Source of the DNA: Pseudomonadota bacterium
GTDB taxonomy: Bacteria; Myxococcota_A; UBA796; GCA-2862545
NCBI GenBank assembly: GCA_005776945.1
Contig: SXOB01000042.1
Span: 1-64,000, forward strand
DNA: 64,000 nucleotides
Direction of reading: 5' to 3'
In this document: positions 17,888-26,168 of the stretch, in pieces
Layout: each line of letters starts with the position of its first letter
Numbering within the stretch: the first letter of the stretch is position 1
Position numbers and translations under genes: made by a program
Notes under the pieces: generated by a model
The model's input: only the letters and a program-made list of their open reading frames with translations
Databases searched by the model: none
What the model was told of the DNA's origin: nothing

Positions 17888-19378
17888 TCACACCTCGCGT
17901 TCGTACTTGAACAACTCGGGATTGAGGTGAATTCCGAAGCTCGCCAAGCGTGTCGTGAAGCGCGGGCGGACCCCCGTGGCCCGGTACTTGCCGCGGACTT
18001 TGCCCTTCTCGTCGATCGTGGTCTTTTCGAATTCGAAGATGTCCTGGTACGTGATGTACGGCCCTTCCATGCCGGTGATCTCGGTCACGGACATGAGGCG
18101 GCGCGAGCCGTCAAAGAGGCGCTCCTGCTGGACGATGCAGTCAAGCGAACGCGCGATGGTCTCACGGATGATCTTGTCGGTCATGTTCGGCATGCCGATG
18201 CCGACCATCGTCTCGAAGCGGGCAAGCGCGTCGCGCGGGTTGTTGGCATGTACGGTCGCCATGGAGCCAGAGCAGCCCGTGTTCATGGCCGTCAACATGT
18301 CGACGGCCTCGCCGCCTCGGATCTCGCCGAGGATGATGCGGTCGGGCCGCATGCGCAGGCAGTTCTTGACGAGGTCACGCTGATCGATCTTGCCCTTGCC
18401 TTCGATGTTCGACGGCCGCGTTTCGAGACGGATGAGGTGGGAGAGCTGCAGTTGCAGCTCCGCCGAGTCCTCGATGGTGATGATGCGCTCGCTGTCAGGG
18501 ATGAAGGCCGACAACACGTTGAGCAGCGTCGTTTTGCCCGAACCGGTGCCACCGCTGATGACGGTATTGAGCTTGGCGCGAACGCAGCCGCGCATGACTT
18601 CCATGAACGGCGCGGGGCAGGAGCCGAGCTTGATGAGCGTCTCGGCGTTGATGGGGACGGTGCCGAAGCGCCGGATCGACATGCAGGGCCCGTCGATGGC
18701 CAGCGGGGGGATGATGGCGTTGAACCGGCTGCCATCCGCCATACGGGCGTCGACCATCGGGGTCGTGTCGTCGATCCGGCGGCCGACGGCGAAGACGATG
18801 CGTTCGATGACCTGCATGACGTGGGCGTCGTCGTCAAATGTGACGTTGGTCAGCTGCAGCCGGCCCTTCTTCTCGATGAAGACCTGCTTGGCGCCGTTGA
18901 CCATGATGTCGGAGACTTCGGGGTCGCGCAGAACCTGCTCGAGCGGCCCGAGTCCGATGAGATTGTCCGTGATTTCGTCGACGGCACGTTCGCGTTCGGC
19001 GCGCCCGAGGGGCAGCTTTCGCAGGTCCACCAATCGGTGAAGGGCGGCCCGCAACTTCTTCTGCAGGGCGACGGGTTCGGTGCGGGACATCTCCTCGAAG
19101 TCGACGGTGGCGACGAGTTCGTCGCGCAACATGCGCTTCATCCGCTCGTAGGTGAGGTCTTCCTTCTCGGTCGACGCTCTCGCGGTGGAGGTGAAGCCCG
19201 TGTTCGAGTGGGTCCCGCGCGTGCCGGTGCGACTCCGGGTGCCTTGGGTACCCGTTCCGGTTCCGGTGCCAGTCCCCGTTCCGGTCCCCGTGCCCGTTCC
19301 GGTTCCGGTTCCGGTGCCGGTGCCGGTAAACGTACCGTGTCCACGGCCGCCTCCGTGCTTGCCACGGCCAATGCGCAT
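17888..19378 (-). CDS. cpaF: CpaF/TadA-family secretion or pilus ATPase
   Basis: The protein of about 496 residues is a type II/IV secretion-superfamily ATPase that would power Tad-type pili or a related apparatus. Walker A is ISGGTGSGKTTLLN (about 270), with the Asp box IITIEDSAEL and LGEIRGGEAVDML (Walker B/Asp-Glu) following. The His box is MATVHANNPRDAL. The N-terminal domain (about 80-240) includes GLGPLEQVLRDPEVSDIMVNG. The first 55 residues are odd: Gly/His/Arg-rich, then a perfect Thr-Gly dipeptide tract. ATG 19378 is preferred (GGGGGAG just upstream); a TTG at 19414 is in frame. No other Tad genes are nearby. Confidence 0.92.
   Translation of the reverse strand: MRIGRGKHGGGRGHGTFTGTGTGTGTGTGTGTGTGTGTGTGTGTQGTRSRTGTRGTHSNTGFTSTARASTEKEDLTYERMKRMLRDELVATVDFEEMSRTEPVALQKKLRAALHRLVDLRKLPLGRAERERAVDEITDNLIGLGPLEQVLRDPEVSDIMVNGAKQVFIEKKGRLQLTNVTFDDDAHVMQVIERIVFAVGRRIDDTTPMVDARMADGSRFNAIIPPLAIDGPCMSIRRFGTVPINAETLIKLGSCPAPFMEVMRGCVRAKLNTVISGGTGSGKTTLLNVLSAFIPDSERIITIEDSAELQLQLSHLIRLETRPSNIEGKGKIDQRDLVKNCLRMRPDRIILGEIRGGEAVDMLTAMNTGCSGSMATVHANNPRDALARFETMVGIGMPNMTDKIIRETIARSLDCIVQQERLFDGSRRLMSVTEITGMEGPYITYQDIFEFEKTTIDEKGKVRGKYRATGVRPRFTTRLASFGIHLNPELFKYEREV
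19247..19327 (-). repeat. 6-bp minisatellite coding for (Thr-Gly)13-Thr in CpaF
   Basis: Twenty-seven codons alternate Thr and Gly without a break. At DNA level this is about 13.5 copies of a degenerate 6-bp unit (GGNACN on the coding strand). Synonymous third positions vary, so selection on the peptide is likely. Further partial copies (TRGT, SRTGTRGT) follow on the C-terminal side. Confidence 0.9.
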
Positions 19379-19435
19379 CCACTCCCCCGGCCCGCGGCAA
19401 CCTGACACGTTCAAGGCGGATGGGCCAATCGGCGC

Positions 19436-20440
19436 TCAGGGTCGCCGTCGGATCTCGACGCGGATGGGAAGGTGGTCGGAGGGACAGGGATCCAGGCGAA
19501 GAACCTCGACGGACGTCACCTCCAAGTCCGGCGAGACGAACACGTGGTCCAGCATCCGCTCCGGAATGTTGGACCCGTAGGGCAACCAAGTGCGCCATTT
19601 GGGCGCATCGGGGTCGGAGATGGCGCCCCAGCCTCGATCGTACCAACGCGTCAGCGGGCCGCGCACCTCGGGGTAATCGGCGGCATCCAGGCCGAGCCGA
19701 GCTGCGTCGTCCCCTGGCGGCAGCGCGTTGAAGTCGCCAGCCACGACCCACGACCTGGCCGGCAAAGCGGCCTCGATGGCGGCAAGTTGGCGTTCCAGCG
19801 TCCCGTCCCCCTTGCTGAACGCGCTGAGGTGGACATTGTGCACGGAGAGGGGCGCGCCGTCGAACATGAGGGTCGTTTCGAGGTCCGCCCGTCGAAGATT
19901 CAGGGCCCGGCCGATGCGAGATTCGCGAAGGGCAGGCAACGGCCACCGCTTCGCGCGATCGAGGGCAACGCGGGCAAGCGTGGCCTGGGCCATGTGGACG
20001 CGGCCCATGGCGGATCCAGCGGGCCAGGGCAAATGCCGAACGTCATGGACGGCAGCATATGCGGCGGTGGGCCAGCCGCCGCCGCGGACGAGCGCTTCGA
20101 TCTCGTCGACGCCACCGGTGCGACTTGAGCCGACGTCCACCTCTTGGAGGACGGCAAGGTCGACGGCGGCGTCCGCCAGGGTCTCGCGGATTGCGGCCAT
20201 GGCCGCCGCGACCTCGGGCGCGGGTACGTGGACGGCCTCGCCGCCGTCGTAGAAGAAGCGCAGGGACCGACCCGCGCCGAATTGGACGTTCCAAGCCAGC
20301 AACGAAAGGGTGGAACCCCGATGGGCGGGCGCCTGGCCTCGGATCTTGGCCACCGGTGGCGACAGACGCCAACGCAGCTCGGTTTCGGCGGCTGCGGCCA
20401 GCGCGCGAAGGGCGACCCATGGCGGCGGCCCGGCACCCAT
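19436..20440 (-). CDS. Endonuclease/exonuclease/phosphatase (EEP) family protein
   Basis: The 334-residue EEP-superfamily hydrolase carries the metal and catalytic motifs in order: LLAWNVQFG (about 49-57), VLQEVDVG (Glu metal ligand), NVHLSAFS, VVAGDFNALPPGDD, MLDHVFVSPDL and the C-terminal SDHLPI (Asp-His). Such enzymes cleave phosphodiesters in nucleic acids, phosphoinositides or sphingolipids; the substrate is not evident. No signal peptide was seen. ATG 20440 is preceded by GGGAGGGG. It is divergent from the sulfatase-like gene with only about 43 bp between starts. Confidence 0.83.
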   Translation of the reverse strand: MGAGPPPWVALRALAAAAETELRWRLSPPVAKIRGQAPAHRGSTLSLLAWNVQFGAGRSLRFFYDGGEAVHVPAPEVAAAMAAIRETLADAAVDLAVLQEVDVGSSRTGGVDEIEALVRGGGWPTAAYAAVHDVRHLPWPAGSAMGRVHMAQATLARVALDRAKRWPLPALRESRIGRALNLRRADLETTLMFDGAPLSVHNVHLSAFSKGDGTLERQLAAIEAALPARSWVVAGDFNALPPGDDAARLGLDAADYPEVRGPLTRWYDRGWGAISDPDAPKWRTWLPYGSNIPERMLDHVFVSPDLEVTSVEVLRLDPCPSDHLPIRVEIRRRP

Positions 20441-20483
20441 CACCCCTCCCGACCACGCGATAGCCCGCGGCGTCGGAGGCGGC

Positions 20484-22961
20484 GTGTTGACGTGGTGGTT
20501 GGCGGCTTGTGGACCATCCGTCGACTTCCTGGATCGACCGGCGGCGCCGCAAGCCACCTCGAGGCAGGGCGTTGTCCTTGGCGCGGGCCTTCGCCCGGTC
20601 GCGCTCGACGTCGCCCCGACGGGACGCCCCGGCGGCAACCCGGCGCCCGAGCGATTCGGCCCCGTCGTCCCGTTCGACAAGACGCGGGACGAGTTCAAAG
20701 ACGTCGATGTCTACCGGGTCCCGCTGCCCGTTCACGACTCCTTGATGCCGACCCGGAGCCGGGGCACCCACGTGTTTGGCAGTGGCGAACCGCCTGGCTT
20801 CGACGTCTTGCTCGACGGGATGCGCGTCGGGTTCAAGCGCTTGGGGAGGGAACCCAAGTCGTGGGGCTTTGACCGGGAGTTCTTGTACGTCGGCGTTCGA
20901 AAGGGGGACCCCGCCCCGGATTGGAAGCGGACGATGTTCAGGTTCCCAGCGGCGACCCAAGCCGAAAACGACCTCAGCCTCGTGTTGTCTGGCCGAACCG
21001 CCGAGGACTTTGTCCTCCGCACGATGACCTGGGGCGCCAATTCTGCGACGGGCTTGTTCTTGCCGGCGCCGTCATCGGCGACCTTCTCACTCGACATCGC
21101 TCCGGGGTCGGTTCTCGATGCGCGCCTGCACCTGGTTCCGCCAGCGATTCTCAATCCAGCCGGCAGCGATGGCGGGGTGCTCGTCGTCGAAGGCCTGGTC
21201 GACGGCCAGATCATCTCTCTTGGTCGCGTACCTGTGTCGCCCGGCTTGGGGTGGGTCGATGTGCGGTTGCCGCTGGATGCGATTGCGGGTTCCAGTCGGC
21301 AGCTGACGCTGCGGACGGAGCCCGGCGTCCATACGGCCTACGACTACCTGTTTCTCGAGGGGCCCGCGGTCTACGTGCCTGACTCCGACCCGGAACGCGT
21401 CGTGCTCGTCTTCATCGACACGCTGCGCCCGGATCATCTTGGCGCCTATGGCTACACCGCGCGCCCAACGAGCCCGAATCTCGACCGGTTGGCCGCCGGC
21501 GGCGTCGTGTTCGAACATGCGCGGTCCGTCAGCCCGTGGACGTTGCCAGCCACCCTCGCGACGCTGACGGGCGTTCAACCGGAGCGCGCGGCCGACGTTC
21601 GCTGGCTGCCGGAGTCGTTTGCCGAGGCCGGGTTCCGTAGCGAGGCCATCGTCACAAACGCCTTTCTCAGCCACCCCTTCGGCGTGGACCGAGGATGGGC
21701 CGGCTACCAATACGACTTGTTGACGCCCGCCCCCCAGGTCGTAGACCGGGCGCTGGCGACGTTGGAAGACAGCGCCGATCGGGACCTCTTCATGATGGTC
21801 CACTTCATGGCGACGCACCTGCCCTACGACGAGCCTTGGTGGTGGCGCTACCGCTGGGCGGGGCCGCAACCCGACAGTGTCCGGTCCGTCAGCCGGGAGT
21901 TCCTGTCGACGGTGACGCCGGAATCGAAGAAGTTCGACGAGATCTCTGAGTACGTCGTCGCCCGCTACGACCAGAACCTGGCTTGGCTCGACAGCGAGTT
22001 GGGGCGCCTGTTTGAGGCGCTTGGACCCCGCGCGACGATCGTCGTGTTTTCGGACCATGGCGAGGAGCACTGGGAACATGGAGGTTTTGAACACGGGCAC
22101 GCACTGCACGAGGAGTTGCTTCGGGTACCCCTGATCGTGCGAGCGCCGGGGTTCGGTCCGATCCGCGTTCAAGGGGCCGTGTCGCTGTTGGACGTCGCGC
22201 CGACCCTTCGTGAGCTTGCGGGCCTCCCGAAGTCTGAAAGCCACGGCTTGTCCCTCGTTTCCGCGATGCGGGGGGAAACGCCCGTCCCCGCGCGCCCGCT
22301 TGGCTTCGGTCGGCCACTCTACGGTCGTGACGCCTGGGGCGTCGTGGCCGACGGCGACAAGTGGTGGATCCGCGAGGGAACGGAGGTCGTCTATGACCTC
22401 GACGCTGACCCGGGCGAGGCGCGCAATCTGGCGAGCGCGGGGGACCGAAGCCGCTTCCCTGGGGCTTTGGCGGACGCGCTCGGCACGCCGGTCCTTGCCG
22501 TGGCGCGGGTGCGCGTACGCGGATCGACGTCCGGTTCGCCCCTCGTGGTTCGGTCGCCCCATGGGCTGGCGGCGGCGTTCGCGGCCTATGACCCGCGTGG
22601 ACGCACGGAGGGGGCGGGTCCCACCCGACAGGACGACGGCAGCGTTCGTGTCTGGGCGAAAGGCGATCTTGAGACGCCCGCAGAGTTCTTCGTCGCGCTG
22701 CCCGTCGGCGCGCCCTGGCAAGGGCTGGAGCTCATCCAGGAGCGAGGACGCAAGCTGGTTTCGGACGTATGGGAGGGACCGGATCCGGTGCCATCGGGTG
22801 AGCCGGGTGCCCTGCTCGAGGTCGGCAGCAAGGACTTGGGGGCCACCCTCGACGTCGTCTGGTGGCCCATGCCCTTTGGTCAGGCCGTAGCGGGTCATTC
22901 GCCGGAGGCAGCAGCCGAATTGGAAGCCCTTGGGTACGTCGACCTTGAGAAGCCGCAGTGA
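20484..22961 (+). CDS. Sulfatase-like (alkaline phosphatase superfamily) lipoprotein
   Basis: This lipoprotein of about 825 residues begins with a very short signal (MLTWWLAAC, lipid Cys at about residue 9). The N-terminal 280 residues are an unassigned beta-rich region. The alkaline-phosphatase-superfamily domain follows: VLVFIDTLRPDHLGAYGY (metal Asp, about 306), SPWTLPATLATLTG at the nucleophile site (about 349), and FSDHGEEHWEHGG (about 521). The canonical sulfatase C/S-x-P-x-R formylglycine motif is absent and Thr is the likely nucleophile, so sulfatase activity is uncertain; phosphodiesterase or transferase is possible. GTG 20484 is used (GGAGG at 20475-20479); TTG 20487 is equally plausible. 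The stop overlaps the next start. Confidence 0.78.
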   Translation: MLTWWLAACGPSVDFLDRPAAPQATSRQGVVLGAGLRPVALDVAPTGRPGGNPAPERFGPVVPFDKTRDEFKDVDVYRVPLPVHDSLMPTRSRGTHVFGSGEPPGFDVLLDGMRVGFKRLGREPKSWGFDREFLYVGVRKGDPAPDWKRTMFRFPAATQAENDLSLVLSGRTAEDFVLRTMTWGANSATGLFLPAPSSATFSLDIAPGSVLDARLHLVPPAILNPAGSDGGVLVVEGLVDGQIISLGRVPVSPGLGWVDVRLPLDAIAGSSRQLTLRTEPGVHTAYDYLFLEGPAVYVPDSDPERVVLVFIDTLRPDHLGAYGYTARPTSPNLDRLAAGGVVFEHARSVSPWTLPATLATLTGVQPERAADVRWLPESFAEAGFRSEAIVTNAFLSHPFGVDRGWAGYQYDLLTPAPQVVDRALATLEDSADRDLFMMVHFMATHLPYDEPWWWRYRWAGPQPDSVRSVSREFLSTVTPESKKFDEISEYVVARYDQNLAWLDSELGRLFEALGPRATIVVFSDHGEEHWEHGGFEHGHALHEELLRVPLIVRAPGFGPIRVQGAVSLLDVAPTLRELAGLPKSESHGLSLVSAMRGETPVPARPLGFGRPLYGRDAWGVVADGDKWWIREGTEVVYDLDADPGEARNLASAGDRSRFPGALADALGTPVLAVARVRVRGSTSGSPLVVRSPHGLAAAFAAYDPRGRTEGAGPTRQDDGSVRVWAKGDLETPAEFFVALPVGAPWQGLELIQERGRKLVSDVWEGPDPVPSGEPGALLEVGSKDLGATLDVVWWPMPFGQAVAGHSPEAAAELEALGYVDLEKPQ

Positions 22962-24088
22962 TCTTGGTCGCCCTCGTTGTCGCTTGCGACGCCAAGCCGC
23001 GGGGCCGTTGGGCCTCCGCCCCAGAGCTGGACGCTCAGATCGAGGAACTTGTGGCCATGGGCTACGCGGATGGCACGATGCCGCCGACGGGCCTGACTGG
23101 CGTGGTCGTAAATCAGCCCGGAGCGATGCCAGGCGACCGTTCCTACGTGTCCGGCGACGGTCCTCATTGGCGCCGCATCGCGGTGGATGGAACCGAACTC
23201 GAACGCCATTCCCGGTCCTACTGGTGGAACCTCGGCTCGCTCCCTTGGGTGTCACTCAGCCATGGCAGCACTGGCAACTTCCGCCGTGCGCGACGGTTGC
23301 CCGACGGCGACATCGTGGCCATCCACGAGGGGTTGGGGCTGGTTCGGTATGGAGCGGCCGGCAGCGATTGGGCGTTGGGCCTTGGGATTCACCACGATGT
23401 TCGTTGGGATGACGACGGCACGTTGTGGACGTTGGGCCGGAAAATCGAGGTCGTTGGCGGCACCGCCCGGTACCGCGACGAGGTCCTTCACGTCGACGCT
23501 GCCGACGGCTCTGTGCTTGGGAGGTGCGACCTCGTCACCGCCGTCGAGCGGGGCAGCCAACCTGGCCTGTTGGCCCAAACGCTACGCAAGGACGACCCGC
23601 TGCACACGAACAGTGTGGTGCGGGTTCCCGCCGAAGCGTCGGCCGTATTGGGTGGAGGGGACACCTTCGTGTCCTTTCGCAACGTGTCTGCGCTCGCCGC
23701 CCTCGACTTCGAGGCATGTGCGGTCACCTGGACGGGCCGGGGCAATTTCAAGATGCAGCACGACGCCATCCTCGTCGAAGGCCCAGCGGTGTTGTTGTTC
23801 AACAACGGCGGTCACTCGGGGGCCTCTCGCGTGATGGAACTCAGCCTGCCGTCGCTTCATACGGTTTGGGCGTGGGGGGGGCCCCCCGAGATGAAGTTGA
23901 ACAGCCCGCAGCTGGGTGCCGTGTCGCGGCTAGAGAACGGGAACACGTTGGTCACGAGTTCCGAGCAGGGTGTGGCCTACGAGGTGACCCGGGACCGGGA
24001 GGTCGTTTGGGCCTTCCACAATCCGCATCGCGCGGGCGAAAACGGTGAACTGGTGGCCGCGTTGTTCGAGGTCGAGGTCCTGCCCTGA
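22958..24088 (+). CDS. Arylsulfotransferase (ASST)-like propeller lipoprotein
   Basis: The 376-residue protein resembles the bacterial arylsulfotransferase/PQQ-like propeller group. Evidence includes DDPLHTNSVVRVP (about 211), FKMQHDAILVEGPAVLLFNN (about 264), and a C-terminal blade NGNTLVTSSEQGVAYEVT then VVWAFHNP. The paired His-containing motifs match conserved positions in ASST proteins. The signal is very short (MILVALVVAC, lipid Cys at 10), and an in-frame TGA at 22946 leaves no earlier start. The GTG start overlaps the sulfatase-like stop (GTGA), so the two are co-translated. ASST enzymes move sulfuryl groups between phenols; actual activity is unproven. Confidence 0.68.
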   Translation: MILVALVVACDAKPRGRWASAPELDAQIEELVAMGYADGTMPPTGLTGVVVNQPGAMPGDRSYVSGDGPHWRRIAVDGTELERHSRSYWWNLGSLPWVSLSHGSTGNFRRARRLPDGDIVAIHEGLGLVRYGAAGSDWALGLGIHHDVRWDDDGTLWTLGRKIEVVGGTARYRDEVLHVDAADGSVLGRCDLVTAVERGSQPGLLAQTLRKDDPLHTNSVVRVPAEASAVLGGGDTFVSFRNVSALAALDFEACAVTWTGRGNFKMQHDAILVEGPAVLLFNNGGHSGASRVMELSLPSLHTVWAWGGPPEMKLNSPQLGAVSRLENGNTLVTSSEQGVAYEVTRDREVVWAFHNPHRAGENGELVAALFEVEVLP

Positions 24089-24115
24089 CCTCGTTTGACG
24101 GTCCTTAGCCGCCGG

Positions 24116-24862
24116 TCAGGTGGCCGTGACGACGATGGACGGGCCGTCGCCCAAGGCCTCGCCGGCAAAGCCGCCCCACATGCCCGTGACGCGCAGGCCT
24201 GCTCGGTCGAGTTGGTCTTCCAGCTCCGCTGGCATCACGTAGCGATGGGCCAGGCAGACAGCGGGTTGGCCGCCGATCCGCAACGCGCTCAGCTCACGCT
24301 GTTGGCGCACGTCGAAGACCGTGGATTCCTCCCAAGGAATGCGGACGCCCCGTCGCGTCAGGGTGCCGACGGTGCGCCGGGGAGGGCCGGTCCACACCGT
24401 GGGAAAGCGCAGGTCGAAGGCGAACAGCCCGTCGGAGTGTAGGTGGGCGCGGACCCGGCGCAGCATGTGCTGGAGGGCGGCGCCGTCTTCCGCGTGGTTC
24501 AAGACGTGGAACGGCGCAAGAACGACGGGAAATGTGCGTCCTAGGTCGAGGCTCGCGACATCGGAGAGGAGGCCCGTGAAGCGGTCGGGGGGTAGCCGCC
24601 GTCGCGCATCCTCGAGGAGCGGCGCGGAGCGGTCGACGCCAACGACGGACCAGCCGTCACCAATGAGCGCGCGCGCGACGCGGCCATAGCCGACGCCCAA
24701 CTCCAACACTGGGCCTGTGGTCACCACGGACCGGTACCAAGCGACGTCAGCGCGTCGGGGCGTCCAACGTTTGCGGGCGACGGCGGCGTCCAGAAATGGC
24801 TCGTGGCCGCCGCGGTGGAAGGCTGCGGGCGTGATCAGGGGCCTGCGCCCGACTCGATCCAC
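24116..24862 (-). CDS. SAM-dependent methyltransferase (class I)
   Basis: The protein of about 248 residues has a Rossmann-type SAM-binding core: GPVLELGVGYGRVARALIG (motif I, about 49-67), SVVGVDRSAPLLEDARRR (motif II) and VVLAPFHVLNHAED (motif IV region). A C-terminal beta sheet follows, ending GFAGEALGDGPSIVVTAT. It resembles small-molecule methyltransferases such as the Methyltransf_25/SnoaL-neighbour type; the substrate is unknown. The start is uncertain: GTG 24862 overlaps the upstream cytochrome-lipoprotein gene by 28 bp. Last gene of the minus-strand export operon. Confidence 0.72.
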   Translation of the reverse strand: MDRVGRRPLITPAAFHRGGHEPFLDAAVARKRWTPRRADVAWYRSVVTTGPVLELGVGYGRVARALIGDGWSVVGVDRSAPLLEDARRRLPPDRFTGLLSDVASLDLGRTFPVVLAPFHVLNHAEDGAALQHMLRRVRAHLHSDGLFAFDLRFPTVWTGPPRRTVGTLTRRGVRIPWEESTVFDVRQQRELSALRIGGQPAVCLAHRYVMPAELEDQLDRAGLRVTGMWGGFAGEALGDGPSIVVTAT

Positions 24863-25374
24863 CCCTTGACCGTGGTCAACTCGGTCGGGGTCAGGCTGCC
24901 CCCTTTTGGCATCTTGACGCCGGAGCCGCCTGCGTCGATGTGCGTTCCTTCGAGCTTGTGCCACAAGTAGGAGTTCTCCGACTTGGTAGGACGCACGCGC
25001 ACCATGCTCGGCAAATCCACCGAAGCGACGTCGACGAGAGCGTCGACGCCGAGGTCGAGGTCAAGGGAGCCGGACGTCTCCCCATTCATGTGGCAGTTGA
25101 CGCACGCAGCTTCGAAGATGGGCCGGACGTCGGTGTCGTAGCTGAGCGGGCCTGTTGGCGGCGGAGGCGGCGTGCCCGTTTCGGTCGGCGGGGTGCCGGT
25201 TTCGGTCGGCGGAGTGTCGGTCGGAACGGGCGGATCGTCGGTTGGAACCGGAGGCGTGTCGGTGGGCTCGGGAGTTGTGTCCGTCGGGCTTGGCGTCGTG
25301 TCCGTGGAATCGGAACCCGCGTCGGGGTCAGGGTCGCCGCCCGCACAGGCGAGGGCGAAGAGGAACAGCGTCAT
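24835..25374 (-). CDS. Single-haem c-type cytochrome-like lipoprotein
   Basis: The 179-residue protein has three parts: a very short lipoprotein signal (MTLFLFALAC, lipid Cys 10), a Thr/Pro/Asp repeat linker (about 15-75, units such as PTDTPP and TETGTPP), and a C-terminal cytochrome-like domain with one CVNCH haem-binding motif (about 93). A possible axial Met lies in GVKMPKGG. The domain resembles planctomycete-type cytochrome modules. GGAG lies 5 nt before the ATG, and TAG at 25387 leaves no upstream start. It is probably a surface or periplasmic electron carrier on a flexible tether. Confidence 0.75.
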   Translation of the reverse strand: MTLFLFALACAGGDPDPDAGSDSTDTTPSPTDTTPEPTDTPPVPTDDPPVPTDTPPTETGTPPTETGTPPPPPTGPLSYDTDVRPIFEAACVNCHMNGETSGSLDLDLGVDALVDVASVDLPSMVRVRPTKSENSYLWHKLEGTHIDAGGSGVKMPKGGSLTPTELTTVKGWIESGAGP

Positions 25375-25409
25375 GAGGACTCCGAACTAGCGTCGAGCCC
25401 GCCTCTATC

Positions 25410-26153
25410 TCAGTGGCGCTCGAGCCAACGGGTCGAGAAGACCTCCTCAGCGAGGGGCACGTCGAACTGCAACTCGCTGATCTCGAGCACCGTGCTCGTG
25501 CCCTGTTGCTGCTTGTCCATGACGACCATCTTGAGGGGGTACCAACGGTCGCCGAACTGGGTGACTTGGCTCATCTCCCAGGTCTTGAGCAACATGCCCG
25601 ACGCGGCGAAGAGCTCTTGCTTGAGCGGGATGTGGTGGGCCGTGTCGACCCACATCACACGCTTGGGGTAGCTGATGGACGCTGTCTTGGCGTTCAACTC
25701 GAGCTTGTAGCAGGTCTCGCCGTTGCCACAGGGCTCGGTCCCCTTGAGCGTCGACGTGTAGGCCGTGCGCAGCGTGGTGATCGACATCATATCGTCGTAG
25801 GAAAGGTCGGTTCCCATCATGCCGTCGCGCAGCATGTGGCCTGAAATCGTGGAAACCCGCTCGGACTCAGGGTCCCACATCTTCATCTCGGTGCCCGTGC
25901 GCAGCATCTTCGTGCCCTTGTTGCGCACGGGTGCGATGTACTCGATGGCGGCTACGTCCGCGCCTTTGGCCATGATCGCCATCTCGAAGGGAGGGCGGGT
26001 CCGCTGGGGCGTGATCGACGTCATCTTCGTCTTGTTCGAGCGGGTCTCCGAGACCATGTTGGCGTCGACCTTCGCCAGAATCTGGTCGGCCGTCGGCGTC
26101 TGGGCCCACGACAACGTGGAGGTGAGGAGGACGAGCAGAGCAGTGAGCTTCAC
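25410..26153 (-). CDS. LolA-like outer-membrane lipoprotein-sorting protein
   Basis: The 247-residue periplasmic protein has a conventional signal peptide (MKLTALLVLLTSTLSWA, cleavage after WA). The COG2834/LolA-like half-barrel follows: AIEYIAPVRNKGTKML, a MWDPESERVSTI strand, YKLELNAKT and WVDTAHHIPLKQELF, typical of carriers that hold a lipid or lipoprotein chain. It lies 15 bp after two FtsX-type permease genes and an ABC ATPase gene, which supports a carrier role in the same export path. It belongs to the longer Lol-related family rather than to classical LolA. Confidence 0.82.
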   Translation of the reverse strand: MKLTALLVLLTSTLSWAQTPTADQILAKVDANMVSETRSNKTKMTSITPQRTRPPFEMAIMAKGADVAAIEYIAPVRNKGTKMLRTGTEMKMWDPESERVSTISGHMLRDGMMGTDLSYDDMMSITTLRTAYTSTLKGTEPCGNGETCYKLELNAKTASISYPKRVMWVDTAHHIPLKQELFAASGMLLKTWEMSQVTQFGDRWYPLKMVVMDKQQQGTSTVLEISELQFDVPLAEEVFSTRWLERH

Positions 26154-26168
26154 GGGGTCTCCAGAGAT

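Noticed and set aside
19247-19332. Simple repeat as a CRISPR or replication-type iteron
   Set aside because: The unit is 6 bp, in frame, and codes for Thr-Gly in CpaF; there are no spacers.
20484-22961. Formylglycine sulfatase
   Set aside because: The C/S-x-P-x-R motif is missing at the nucleophile site (SPWTLPATLATLTG), so only superfamily membership is claimed.
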